64,000 bases of DNA from Alentia gelatinosa (Eukaryota > Annelida > Polychaeta > Phyllodocida > Polynoidae). Of this stretch, positions 51,433 to 64,000 are shown piece after piece. Under the pieces are notes generated by a model. That model did not search any database. It was not told the origin of the DNA and saw only the letters and a program-made list of their open reading frames with translations. The number at the start of each line of letters is the position of its first letter. Position 1 is the first letter of the stretch. The stretch lies in contig OX465579.1 of assembly GCA_950022655.1 (NCBI GenBank), forward strand, positions 41,023,950 to 41,087,949, written 5' to 3'. Position numbers and translations under genes: made by a program.

Positions 51433-52559
51433 CTATAAACAATCACTAGGGCAGATAAGGTTGGTCAATGTCTGGGACAAACCAACTGTCAAGTGTTCTA
51501 TTGCGGCTTTCCTAAGTGAGAACTGTTCCTTAACGTAAAGTCCAACAGTTAGATAAGATTTAATGGTTATATCGTCTAAAGATACTGTATAACTTTTTTG
51601 AAGTAATTGGTGATATTAACCGATATTGCAAAGAACAATTCCGTCAAAAGTATTCCTTATATTCATCTTTTAGAAGGAATATATGTTTTTCAACTCAGAC
51701 AAATCGTTTTATGAACATAATATGTTCATCAAGGGATTCCGTTAGATATTACATAGGATCGTTCTACCCCATGATCAGAAACATACTGTTAAACATAAGG
51801 TCATGTAAAAATGAATGTACAAATGCATGTGTTAATGATTGATAGCTCATTCGTTAACAATCAATCAGTGGCAGTTCCAGGGGGCACTATTAGTTTTTGG
51901 AAAACTACATTGATTTTGACAATTCATCAAAAAGAACATTTTCTTTAGTCAGTGTCAAGCAGAGGAAAACAGGGAATATAGCAAAACGATAGATAAGGAA
52001 CATTTCATAGATAACCAAATCGATATTAGCAAATTACTTCAAGAAGAGGATTGAATCAATATATCTATCTGTTCCCCTTCAGCTCTTGTCCAATCTGCTG
52101 GCTTCTTTACAGAGAAGTCGTCATCTTTAGATGATAAAGTGGAGAAACCGAAATATCCTTGTCAAACCCCGACAACCTCCCTGGGTGACCGATAAGATGA
52201 TTGTGTTGGCACCAAAGTTTTGAACATACCAAGCGAAAGGTTATTTCACTGCGGGGGGTTCTTCTTGGTCGATGTGGACTGGTGCCAAATTACGCCTGGT
52301 TGACATTTGATAAATTGAATTATCCTGTGGTGAAAACACTGTAATTAGAGTATTGTCTGTGGGGATCTAAGTACAATTCTGTGTATGTTAGACCTGGTGG
52401 AGGAGCAGGTAATATCTAGGCTAGGGTTGTAGCTATTCACAAATCAGGGACTCTAATTATACTATAAAGGGGCAAAATATGTCCAGAAACTATCAAATGT
52501 GTCGGAACCATACGAGCAAGACATGTTTCAGCAAACACAGACTATAAAGAGTTGGCCTT

Positions 52560-52895
52560 AATGCGAAACTGAGCACGGTCGTTAGGGACTCACTCGTGGT
52601 CGCTAGGGACTCCTTCAACCCGTTCCGGTCACATGTCCCTCACGTGGTCACCCCAGGCCACCCTGCCGACGTTCGCTTCAACCCTGGGCCGCCAACAAGA
52701 AGGAACCACCCACCCACCCTACAAAAACTCTTTAGTCTCATCTCTTCATCCTCTCCTACTCCGTAGGGCTCATCAATAGCTCCTGAACTATCTCTTATCT
52801 CTAATGTATGATGGACTTCTAAAACTCATCTCGTATTTCTCCTACTCAATAAATGTTATGTCCATACCCGTGCTCTTGGGTTTAGAGACATTACA
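52560..52895 (+). mobile_element. Solo-LTR-like sequence
   Basis: CACGTGGTCACC, CCCACCCTACAAAAAC, a C+T-rich leader and CTCAATAAATG in the same order as the element at 46020-46405. Ends near GAGACATTACA. No coding interior. Confidence 0.4.
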
Positions 52896-52899
52896 GTTT

Positions 52900-55800
52900 A
52901 ATACTGTAGGGGGCGTGAGAATAGAGTGATCTTTCTACATAATATGGTGCATGGAATGGCCATGGGTTCGCCCATATTACATAGCCTCTCCACTTTATAA
53001 GTAGCTGTCTGCAGTGAGAGAGACACGCAGCTTTGAAATCTGATGTATGAAATATCAACCTTGGCCTTGTACCTAGTGCAGGATTACCATGTTTACCATG
53101 GTGGTTGAGCTAACCTGGGAACCCTTAGCCGGAGGGATAACTTCTCTAACTTATCCCATAAAAGTCTGAAGTTACATTGCCATTATTATTACCTGGAAAA
53201 GCTTCGGCTTTCTTGATGGAAGACCATGCAGTTGATGGATTTGGTTTTGTTTCCTGTCTTTTGGTGTGGGTGGGTGGGTTCTGAGTGATTGACCTGGGAG
53301 CCGCCAGGTGATGAAAATGTCCTCACCCAAATTATTTATAATTCGTAATTATCCGCAATATAACCTCCTTGCCAATGAGATTATCTCTGAAGACAAAAAT
53401 GTCCCATTTGTCTTCACTTCAGTGAGCACTTGATCAATTCAACCACACTGGTCCAGTCCCTATGGGGGTCGTAATAGCTGGAGTCTATTATACAACTGAC
53501 ATTACAGAGCTAATAAGGATTTGATATGTGGTAAGATATGAGCTTCATAAGGACGATACAGAGTACTCTGAGTGGGATGTTGTAAATCATTGAGTCCACC
53601 ATTTCGTCAGTTGAAAATGGACATTTCATTGCGGGAAGACTTGCAAGCAAATTGAGCTACTATTTCGGATGACTTACAAACAAATTGAACTACATATATT
53701 TTCTATGAACTGAATAGACGTATAGTGCATACATAATACTTTCCAATATTACAACCAAAACAGCTGATAGTAAAGTAATTTGTATTGGAGGGTTTGAAAA
53801 ATATCCTTTGGACTTGACGTAGACGGTATTCCTATTCTTACGTCGCTAAATAGGAAATTTGTGGCCTTTTCATAAACCCTACAGAGAATGAGCAAACATA
53901 TCACAGTCAAACATGATAATTTGAAAATTTGACGAAGTGAAGTGTAAATATAAACTTAAATGCTGAGAAATATAAAAATGACCTTCGGGCATCATTTTGA
54001 CCACTTCCCAAAAGCCCCTGAGGGCCAAACCAAGCCAATGTAATATAGAGTTGATTTTCACCAGTATCGTCTATATGTAATTTTGTTTGGCATCCTGTGT
54101 ATGGCGCAGTTCAAATTATTGATATAAATGAAGAAGGCAATAGACATGAAGTGGATCACTGTGGTACTCCACATGTGACAGTCATGGAGCTTGCTATCAA
54201 CACGAGCTACATGTCATCAATTCGTCAGATAATCAACCTAAGAGACAATTCAATTGTCAATATTGTCAAGATTAAATTCCAGTATTGTGTGTGAGCAAAA
54301 AAGCCCAGTTTTGACATGTCTATGAAAGGAGCAGGTGTACATATTGATATGTTGAACTTTAGGAAGATATATAAGTAGAGATAGTGGAGATGCAGCAGGT
54401 GCTTTTTCGAAACCTGCATACCCATCTTTTACGATTGCGTTATAACGCTCGTAATGAGGGACTAGGACAAAATATGACAGCCGATAGTAGATTTGCTAAT
54501 ACATGGACATCCATCGGCAGATTGCATTTGTAAAAATGGGGTAACCTGCAAAGGTGGTGTCTGTCATTTAGTTATTCACATTGATGCCTTTACGTTTTGT
54601 GTACAATCCGCCAGATGGTAACACTAATGAATGCGATGCCAATTTCAAATCATATTATCACGTTCTGCTATCTCTTATGGCTATTTCCGAACATCAATAT
54701 TTAATAAAGGTAAATGTATATCAAAATAACAGTTTTTCGTGGGAATCATGCCTTGGTAATCTATAGTTCATATAATAATATGACAAAAGCATATGCATCG
54801 CTTATTCAAAACGATTTCAGCTGAGAAATATATGGCATGTACTAAATCCAGTCGACGGCATAGAAAATATAAATATGATGATTCAAAAATGCAGGTCATA
54901 CATATTGCTAACCAAGCTTAAATGTCCAAACCTTGAAAGGTGTTGTGCAAATATTTTAGGCTTACATATAACTTCTTTGAAGATGTCAAAATCATCATAA
55001 AAGACAATAAGGCTTTTAAGACCAACGCCCTCTGATGTATCCACTGACTATCTGTAACCCCGATAGGATTATTATCCCATCAACAGTAGAGGTCAATCTA
55101 CATGTATTCCATAATCTGAAGAAATAGAAATGTCTAAATTCTAACAAAAACATGGACTCAGACAGGCAAACAATAGATGTCTGGAAGTCCTCGGATCCAC
55201 AAAGCTTCTTGATTGGATTAGGGAGACCAGCCCTATGTGATCTGCTGTACCCAATAAAGTTACAGTGCTCTTAGACCTAGAAGGAATTGTCAGGATTGTT
55301 TGCTTGTATAGTCATTATCTCATAACTTAAAAACGAGATTCGAAAAATATAAACCTAAAATATATATATAAGGTTAGATAATTCATGAAATTACAGGTAT
55401 TTGACACAATGACCAACAGACACATGACTTGGGAAACAAATGGCAATTTTCTTTACGAATGTTCTTAAAACATGTGAAACACATGAACATGTGTTATAGG
55501 ATTATTTGGAAAATTGACATAATATGACATGCCCTACTTGTATGGTTAATTTGATTTTATCTTGGATTTCATGGGCAGCATCCTTATAGAGAGGACCATA
55601 GTCAACCTCTAGAAATGTATGGATTAACGGGAGAGAAAGATGAAAGGGCAACTTCAAAGGTAAATGGTAACTAGATTGGTCGCCACCTCTGTCTTCACTC
55701 TGTTCAGACTAAGAGGTTAGTCGGGTTAGATCTTAGATAGTATCTGGGGTTTGCACCTCAAACAAAGTAGTTTTGTTCTATGTAGGCTCTAAAAGCAGAA

Positions 55801-56090
55801 ATAATTGATAAGAAATATTCATGGCACACAAATTGATAATGAAACCTAGCTTTATGTTTGAGGTATTCTTGAACCAAGAATCGCGTATAATACATGTTTC
55901 CAACCACAGGTAACGCTACCCCTCTAGGTGGCTCCCTCTCTCTTTCAGGTGCCCTGATGTGGCTAGCCGCTTCTGACCACCAGGCACTCACCTGACCGAC
56001 ACACAAAGTGGAACACACCTTCACTCACCACAGCACTTCCAGGTTATGAAATAACACACTCTCCAAGCAGTACAAAAGATCTGGTAGGAG
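52900..56090. other. Non-coding stretch
   Basis: AT-rich; only short unrelated open frames and nothing with convincing splice sites or domain content. Confidence 0.55.
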
Positions 56091-56092
56091 AG

Positions 56093-56368
56093 TAAGGCGA
56101 GGCGTCCACCTACTACGATAGAAATTTAGACCTACCAATATGGCACCGATACAAAAAGCAAATATCGGAGACGTATCGGGAAGGTGCAAAATCGTAGACA
56201 TATGTCTAGACATACCAATCCACCATGCATCGCAAGGTTTTTTTTTCGGTGCGTAATCGCAGAAACGTGGTCAATTGCTCCGACATTAGGTGACCTTCAG
56301 AAGCGATTTTGATTTTTCATCGTAGACCATATCGGAGCCATATCGCAGTAGGTGGACGCCGGGCCTTA
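56093..56368. mobile_element. MITE family M1, copy 2
   Basis: Same orientation and body as 5475-5760, with ends AAGGCGAGGCGTCCACCTAC and GTAGGTGGACGCCGGGCCTT. It lacks about ten bases in the right half (the ATCAGGAGGTGC word). Confidence 0.75.
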
Positions 56369-57800
56369 CAAATAGTTTCCGCTACTTAGTCAATGTGGCC
56401 GCGGATTTAACCCGACTAGAACTGACATAGTGTTGCTCTGGCGGCCAGTGTACATGGCGACAGGAGCAGAGGCCGAGACGTCATCAGTTGCTATAGTATC
56501 TAGGCTGTATGATGATAGGCTTTTGGAAACGAATCGGGTCTCGGCGTCGTCAGAAGGTTCCAGCATTGAAAGAGTCCTGCATCCCACCATTACACCTCCT
56601 AAGTTTGGTCACAATTATAAAGTCTACCAAATCGCATATCATTATATAATTTGATATTATGATATTCATGGATGCATTGACTGCCAACTTTTTAATATCT
56701 AATCAATTCATTGGTGTTTTGTAAAGTTCCCATGTGATAAGTAGGTGGCACTTGTTGGTCAATGATAAGGAATTAACCATATGAAATCATACATGAAGAT
56801 CGTAAATATCCCTTTGAAGTGGGGTGTGTGCACCAACACCAACAAATATCTAACCGTGAAACTTCTTAGCCTAGATGTGGAACTGTTCCCGTCTGCACTG
56901 GTCTGTATTTACAAGACCTACTCCAGAAACACCAGGCGATATCTCTGAGTGTGTGACAGTCAAATAGCGGCGCACGACTGTGCTCAGCTACAGGGTAGGA
57001 CTATGGAATTACATGGTGCTACCGAATGGATATTGCCTTTGAAGAAGAACACTATTTAAAAGGTTGTAGATGGGGGTCGAAATTATTGTTTCAAATGACA
57101 TAATATAGTTTTTAAAGACATTTTAAAGACATTTAAAGTCCGAGTCAGACTGATCTCAACACATTTCCTGCTCCAGTCGTTAAAGAGTCATTTGAAAACA
57201 TGTTTCTTTGCATTGTTGCTGCAACAATATATGTACAAGATAAAACAAAGAGAGCAGTATTGTGCCTAAAAGCTTGTAAAAAGAGATATGATCCCCAGGC
57301 ACTAGAGAGAACGGATTTGTTCAGTCCAGGCCACAACTTGATCTAACTTGATAAAAACTTGATAACAAGACACAATAATATCAATACATGGATTAAAAGT
57401 GGCAGAATGATTTTGACAATATTTCAAATCATGGAATGTATGAAGTCAAAAGAGCTTGATGAGTTTCCTTAAAGTCCTTGAATAATTGGTTTGTTAAATA
57501 CCTTTAGATTATACACAAAGTGATCAGTTCGAGTGTTTAGACATATTTAGTACATTTTTCTTCATTTCTGTATTGTGTAATTCATGTCCTCCAATGAATA
57601 TATACATATGAACATAGTATTGCATCATCGCTATCAATAACAATACCTACGTAATTGATACAGGCAGCTGCATACTGTTAGTAAAATATACTAGTATCAC
57701 TATTTTCATATATATTTTCCTCAGTTTCCTCAGGTTTTGAGAACAAAAAATACATATTTTTGCATTTACAGTACATGTATTGTAGCAACATCATGTCGCA

Positions 57801-57912
57801 GTTATCCTGTCGTAGTCTAGCTATCACCGTTTCTCTCCCTTTATCTGGAGTGAAGATTACTAAAACATCTGCATAAAACAGATGCTTCGAGGCAAGATCT
57901 AATGTACCTATA
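57801..57912 (-). pseudogene. Reverse transcriptase remnant (YADD-box fragment)
   Basis: Minus strand reads KHLFYADVLVIFTPDKGRET, resembling the motif-C region of LINE RTs with YADD altered to YADV. About 37 codons are open; flanks are stop-ridden. Probably a fossil fragment. Confidence 0.35.
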
Positions 57913-57919
57913 CCATTTA

Positions 57920-60060
57920 TAAAACAATTGAATTACCAAAAACTCCTCAATTCCTCTATGGCAGCTTGAAAATACTCGTATCCGACAACGAACTACTTAT
58001 ACGTACCTACTCAATATGTCAATGTCAATATTGTCAATATGAATCGTAAGGCTCTATCTTATATGCGTTGTAGGTTACTCATACATGTATTTCTAACACT
58101 ACCACACTCATGTAAACTAGGAACAAATGGTATGTCTTGATTAATATCCTTCTTAACTATATCATTGAGCATTTCTATAAGGTGATTCACGATTATGTGT
58201 TCCATTAAAAACTGATTTTTGCTCATATCTTTCATTAATTAGGGACAATGCTTCATCAGCAATCCAATCTTCTCTCTCACACCTAAATTTAATGTCTTTG
58301 TTGGGGCAGACATCATCTCAATAATTGATTTGCTGGACGAGGAGGTATAGATAGGCCTTCGTAAGTGAGTACTTCGGGATTCTATTAAATAGTTCTCATA
58401 AAACCCGCCCGATTCACGTTGTCGTGTCTCTTTCTTCCTTCACACGCACACTGACATTACTCGGTCCGTCATTTATTACCATCTGCAGTCAGGTATAGTT
58501 AGGGCACCACACCATTCACCTCTTGGTGATTTCACCCATGATAAAAAGGCTTTATAAATATATGAATCGATATCTATCTAAATCATGACGATGTACAATG
58601 CATGCTGCTGGTGGGACCAGGAATGAAGTGAATCAGCGGAACAAAAAGTATTGTATGTATACGACACAGTTTATTCAATCGTATGATAGCAATGATTAGC
58701 AATGCTGATATGCATTTCAACATTTATTACACTTCCTTAGTGTTATTTACTTAACTGGGATAATATAGTCCGAGAGGCTCTGACTGTTTAGCGGTACAGA
58801 CAGTCAGAGAGCAGTCCCATAGAAACCTAGGTTAACTGCTCGACCAGATTTGTACATCTCAGTTCAGCAGCCGTTTTCCTTATAAATATAGGTTGAATCC
58901 TTCTGATTTTGTGGTAGACACTTTCCTGAGGCAAAATGCAGTAAAATGACAGTGATTTCCTACCTTTGCATTAGTTCTAACTAATAGAACAGCCAGTGTT
59001 TGTAAAATCCATGTCAAATCATTCTGCAGGCGCCCAAAATAACAAAAACCGGTTTCAAAAGTGCAGGACATCCTACACAAGGGATTGCCGGGAACCAACT
59101 TATCAAATATGGCCAACATGAGTTGGAAGTGTTGAAATGTGGTTAAATGAGTTGTAGAAAAAGGCTCCCGAAAGTAACATAAAGGAACAAAACAAAAGTT
59201 TTATCATCAAAAAAGGAATTATTATGCATTTCTGAAGGTAAGGGAGCATTGACATTGACATACGCTGACACTCAGGATTACTCAAAACCAAGGAAGTGAT
59301 TTTCTGCACTATGGGAATAAGTGGTTGTGCTCTCTGACTGTCCACTAGGCAGTCAAAGTTTCTCGGACTAGGATAATCGTTTACGACTACATGTTAGTCT
59401 ATCGAAATACAATGAGCAATGACAGAATAAACTATAGGCATTATAAAAAATGATTATAAATTTTACTAAGGAACAAATAAAGATGTGTACAAGGATAATT
59501 TTGCACTCGATCAGGAGGGAAATATTTATACATGTCAGATTGAATGAATAGAAATGTTTAATAATAAAAACATTAACATAGCTTTTTGAGCTTTGCAACA
59601 AGTGAATCAACAACATAAACTATATGGCGTTGCTTGCTCGTATTGCCTGCAGTACCTGCAATGTCAGTTGTTCCAACTTCAGATAGAGAACGTAAGCTAG
59701 ACTCATTACATCATTTATGCATCTTTATATCTTAAACAACAACATTTTAAATGTGTAAAACCGTTCCACAAAAAGGTAGCATATTTATGTCTAGTGATTG
59801 TGTTCTTTTAAAGTGATGATTATTACAGATTCATGAAAGAAATCACGATCTCCATCTCTCCCTTTTGCACCCCTTACCTCTGCAGTAGGTTGCGCAACAT
59901 GTAACTGCACGTCAAAATTACATCACATATTTCATACAGAAATTCATATCCAAACTTATACAGGGACCATTCGTCGACAACATGATATATTCAGTGATAT
60001 ACAGTAATGGTGTGAAAGTCTCCCGCTTTCTGAACAATATTGATATGGAGCCTACAGTGT
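57920..60060. other. Non-coding stretch
   Basis: No credible gene; AT-rich with short open frames only. Confidence 0.5.
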
Positions 60061-60068
60061 CCACATAC

Positions 60069-60138
60069 CAGCAATGAATGCAGCCAGGACGGACGCGAGA
60101 ATGAGTGCCATCATTGAAGCTGGAGAACCGGCGGAGGA
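60069..60138 (-). CDS. Candidate exon encoding a hydrophobic segment
   Basis: Acceptor ATGATTTCAG|TCCTCC, donor ATTGCTG|GTATGT. One frame gives SSAGSPASMMALILASVL then AAFIA, which would be a signal peptide (starting at MM) or a membrane helix. Phase 1 out does not match the candidate exon at 51261-51432. No partner exons identified. Confidence 0.35.
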
Positions 60139-60537
60139 CTGAAATCATGGAGAATATCTGTGATAAATTACTCTAGGACACGCTTTTATAATCAACAACG
60201 ATTCCTTTGTTGTATGCTTGTTACAGGATGTCTAATTTAAGGCCTGCCGTAAAATTGTGAAGTTCACAATTCATCGGATTTTTAAACATCAAACGTAGAG
60301 AATAATTTGCCGAATATTTTGTTATAATTACAGAGGAACAAGCCTTACCAAAGGGCATGTTCTGTATGCTTATAATTTCTTGCAACACTGAATGAGGAAC
60401 ATGAGGGCTGCTAAATAATCTAAGTTTAGCCGGAGACACAACAAGCGAGAAATACAGCGATTTCCGGAATCACCAACACAAGATGGCGTATATTTCAGCT
60501 AGTATTTAATATATTCATAATATTGTGTGCCCCGGTT

Positions 60538-60895
60538 CTGGGGGCCGTTGAATAAACTACGAAAGACAAAAAAGTCTCCTAGAATTATCTTTGGGGCCAT
60601 AGTGTTGTATAAAATAATGTGCTGTAAACAGAAGATATTTTACTGTAAACCTCTTACAAGGTATTGCATACAAATACGTTCATTTAGAAAGTATCTTCTC
60701 TTCTGTCATACAACACTGAATGTAAAAAACGTCTAAGATGTCGTTTATCGTTGGAGTCCAACATGTCCTTTATCGTATCGTCCAGCACTTCACCAGAAAC
60801 GAACGAACTTTATTCAACGTTAAGTCCAACATGTCCTTTATCGTATCGTCCAGCAATTCACCAGAAACGAACGAACTTTATTCAACGGCCCCCAG
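60538..60895. mobile_element. 358-bp element with perfect 19-bp terminal inverted repeats
   Basis: Left CTGGGGGCCGTTGAATAAA (60538-60556) is exactly inverted at 60877-60895. Inside the right half, a segment containing GTCCAACATGTCCTTTATCG and CCAGAAACGAACGAACTTTA is tandemly duplicated (about 70 bp apart). A lone half-end GGGCCCCGTTGAATAACC lies near 61117. No transposase. Confidence 0.75.
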
Positions 60896-60959
60896 GCTCA
60901 TTTCCTAAGAGAGCCCTCGCGGACGATCTGTGTAGGATCATCCAAAGGCATTGAATAAA

Positions 60960-63540
60960 GGATCGTGTCGGTGAATCTAGGGGCTTTGTAGATGAATGAT
61001 TTGAACAAATACAACCTTTACACTAATTGAAACTCAACTACCCAACGATAGTGTCAGAGGTAGAATATTAATATTAAGTTTCATTTATAATTATGTTTGT
61101 CCTAGTAAGGGATTGGGCCCCGTTGAATAACCTTGGCTCCTACAGGACGAAGATTTATTAGCAGTGTCGCCCAAAGGTTCTTGATAGAGCCCATTGATTG
61201 GGAAGTTTTTGAGTTGTACTTGCTAGTCTATCCTTAAATTTAATTATTTTGGAGCCGACTAAAATATGGCAGCGTCAGAAGGAGAATGCTTGATATGATT
61301 TGTGAGATTCATCTATAAATGTAAATTATAAATCTAGTTAACAAAACACCACTATTTGGGACCACCTGCAGTGATTAGAAATCCCCACACACAGAGTCCA
61401 CAGACTGTCTTTGATATATCTAAATCATTTGTCAGTCAACATATGCAGGCCTACTCATCAGTTGGGAGACTCAGGACGGGTATGAAATGATCAGAACAAT
61501 CAGATAGTCCAAGTCTTGGTATTAAACAGGTACAACTCAACGATTTCCAAATTGGTTTGATGGATAGCTGTATTTATCAGAACAATAGCACACAACGTTT
61601 CGGCTCCCTTTACTGTACGTTTAAGTACCATTTACTGTACGCCAAGGAAACCCGACCACGACATGGATAAACCTAATTCAGCACTTATGGACGACCTTAA
61701 GGACGGCTAAGACTGTCTTAGCGAACAAACTTAGAAATCGTTAAATAATAATCGTTGTACGATGTACAGAAAAGGGTCCTCATGTATGATCGTAGATTAG
61801 TCCACTGCCACGATTTAAGCCATGATTCTACCGCAATATTAATTTTGCATCGGGAGGTCCATATCGTAGTGCATCGGGGGCTTGATAGACACCATATCTA
61901 CAGCTAACGTTGGTAGTTTATTTTACAAGAATGTTAATGACTCATTCTTTTAATGCTATATTCTACTCATTTAGAGGCCAAAGATCAGCAGTCTCTGCGT
62001 TCTTGTCGCCAAGGGATATTTATCAAAGAAGGATGACACTCATGTATTTCAAGTTTCTACCCTTTAGGATGGAAAGGGAGTTTATTTTTGACATATTGAG
62101 CAACGATTTAGTCTTTTGAATTGGAAAATAGGATGATTTTAGTAGACAAGGAAATCTGTCAGACCTTTAAAAGGTCGGTCCTACCATTCATCACAAATCG
62201 AGTGGCTTAAAACCAAATGTTCTAGTTCATTTAACAAAAGAAATATCCTGAATTCGATTTCCACTCGGACACATAGCCTTGACAATGTGGGCAGTTAAAT
62301 CTCTATGCTTCATGGGTACAAGGTATGGATTTTACACGGTCAGTTTTGTAACCATATGCAGACAACATATTGAAATGTTTGAGCCAATCCTGATAGCAAT
62401 GACTTATTCATTCGTTGTTCATATTTGCACACACGCAAAAATATCAAAGTTCCGCGTTGGTGGGTTCCAGGTCTAATGGATTAGGTTTTTCCCGACGCAG
62501 TCTATGATGCACACCGATGCACTAAGATGACTTCTCAATAAAAAAGATGCATCGTAGGCTCTATATGAAATTCAACCATGTTTGAAAATCGTAGAGTATG
62601 GGCGTGAACCGTGAGACTATTTGACGGAAATATGTGCAATACTCGACAGAAAATTCTGAAATTTCGGAATTAGGTGGATAAAAATATCTATTAACCACCG
62701 ATTCCGGAGTTTCCATAGAAAACGCATTTGGTGTGTGTAATTTTCAAGTAAGAGATAACAGAGGCTTAAGGGATTACGGAAAAAGTCCCCAAAACGTCAT
62801 CGAGCCCCCGATCAGAATTTAAATCAGAACTTCGTAAGAAACTGAGAAAGTGCTGTAATTTTAGTAGAAATTGCGAAATATGGAAATTATATTGTTTTTG
62901 GTAGGTCTAATAATCAAATAAAGTACAACTAATCACAAAAGAGAGGAAGTTGGCAGAATGGAAATGTTAGAGCATGGCAATTACCACCGACGAACGTTGG
63001 TTAATATTTAAAATATAAACTGGTTTCAGATCAAGCGTTCGTAATCTCCTCGGAACAGACTCTACGTACTATGAAACCAGTTAATATTGTGTATCTAATT
63101 GAGGTAAATACACTTTTAATTTGATAAAGTCTAATGGTCTCAAACTATTAGTTTCATATCGGAAATATGATTCCGCCAGAATTATTCTTGCTAATTTGAT
63201 TGTTCTAGTGTCTGAAAAATAGAATATTGGTATTTTGTATATACCTGTAAAAGATTATTGATATCCATGCAATATTTATAGAAGTAGAGTATTTTTACAT
63301 GGGGATCTGAATCCCTGCACAGGTAGCGTCGTGAGGTCCATCGGAACCATAGTTACCTTTTTGCGACTATCGGCCACTTTTCAAAGGTGCACAATGAACT
63401 CTGCATGGCTTCCTACGATATTGACATCTCGATGCACTACAATATGGGAAATCTGCATCGTAGTGCATCGGGAGGTCTTCAATCGTAGTAGGTTTCTGTG
63501 AGTGTGGTTTCTAGATTTGAGACTCTCAGCTACTATCTAT
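60960..63540. other. Non-coding stretch with degenerate M1-like words
   Basis: No gene. Words such as GATGCATCGTAG, CATCGGGAGGTC and GATGCACACCGATGC at about 61845-61890, 62500-62560 and 63410-63500 suggest decayed M1-family copies. Confidence 0.45.
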
Positions 63541-63550
63541 TTTCTTTGCA

Positions 63551-63690
63551 TTAGGCCCGGCGTCCACCTCCTACGATATGGCATCTACGATGCACCTCCC
63601 GATACAAAATCAAAATCGCGTCGGAAGGTAACCTAATATCGGGCAATTGACCACGTCTCTGCGATTAGGCACCGATGCAAAATGGGGGTC
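63551..63690. mobile_element. MITE family M1, partial copy in reverse orientation
   Basis: Begins TTAGGCCCGGCGTCCACCTC, then runs as the reverse complement of the right half of copy 1 (CTACGATGCACCTCCCGATA, AAAATCGCGTCGGAAGGT, GACCACGTCTCTGCGATTA). The other end is not recognisable. Confidence 0.65.
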
Positions 63691-64000
63691 TACGATTTGG
63701 TACCAATGAAAAACGTGTATCGTTGGGTGTCTACGACATTTCAACATGTTGAAATTGCGGTGGCTAATCGGGAGCATCGCAGAGTATTCTGCCAGGAAAA
63801 TTGCCATCACGTGTGAGATACTAATCAGAAAATTATGAAATTTGGAATTAGATAGACAATTTATATGCCCGTATGCCCTGTAAATTAAATGATTTTTGAT
63901 TAGGTTTAAATAAGTGTCTCAAATCGATATTTCCTTAGATTGACTTGGAACAAAGCTTTTAGTCCCTGAAAAAATATACATTGTCTCCTGGGAAACATTA

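Noticed and set aside
56390..56654. Possible exon on either strand (66 and 74 aa frames)
   Set aside because: Composition is mildly coding-like but no good splice pair or domain was found.
1..64000. CRISPR arrays, bacterial operons, tRNA or rRNA genes
   Set aside because: No spaced identical direct repeats of CRISPR type, no cloverleaf or rRNA signatures noticed, and the intron-rich structure is eukaryotic.

Overview
This is eukaryotic, metazoan DNA. It is AT-rich, coding sequence is sparse and broken by kilobase introns with GT-AG borders, and there is a microsomal CYP2-type P450, an animal-style TIR domain fused to tyrosine-kinase-like domains, a CR1/L2-like LINE, a Ngaro-type tyrosine-recombinase retrotransposon, many hairpin MITE-like elements and long microsatellites. 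A marine invertebrate (lophotrochozoan or invertebrate deuterostome) fits best. The species cannot be fixed from the sequence.

Layout. 1-3.3 kb: a LINE on the minus strand (ORF1, a damaged SGNH esterase segment, and an intact endonuclease running off the window edge), interrupted by a cluster of GTCATATGAC palindromes. 3.3-7.4 kb: no gene, one MITE. 7.4-7.9 kb: a long pyrimidine tract. 8.27-14.82 kb: a complete six-exon cytochrome P450 (plus strand, 521 aa), with a hairpin element in its last intron and an AATAAA signal after it. 14.8-17.4 kb: intergenic, with a (TA)n tract and a local duplication.

17.39-45.63 kb: the most notable gene, on the minus strand and convergent with the P450. I assembled 18 exons whose splice phases all agree (4,728 coding bases, 1,575 aa). 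The predicted protein is TIR domain - acidic/basic linker - long helical region with ARM-like stretches - pseudokinase 1 - pseudokinase 2 - tyrosine-rich tail with an ITAM-like and YxN-containing C terminus. The architecture recalls JAKs (two kinase folds in tandem) and SARM1/TLR adaptors (TIR), but I see no FERM, SH2 or SAM domain. Both kinase domains lack residues needed for normal catalysis, so a scaffold or allosteric switch in innate immune signalling is the most economical inference.

Its introns hold a fresh 960-bp tandem duplication, several copies of an intron-dwelling repeat (two of which run up to splice donors), an LTR-like element and, antisense in intron 4, a Ngaro element with A1-ORFs-B1-A2-B2 split direct repeats and damaged reading frames.

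45.7-64 kb: mostly non-coding. It holds MITEs, LTR-like sequences, a compound microsatellite with a palindromic core, a short RT remnant and two isolated exon-like segments on the minus strand.
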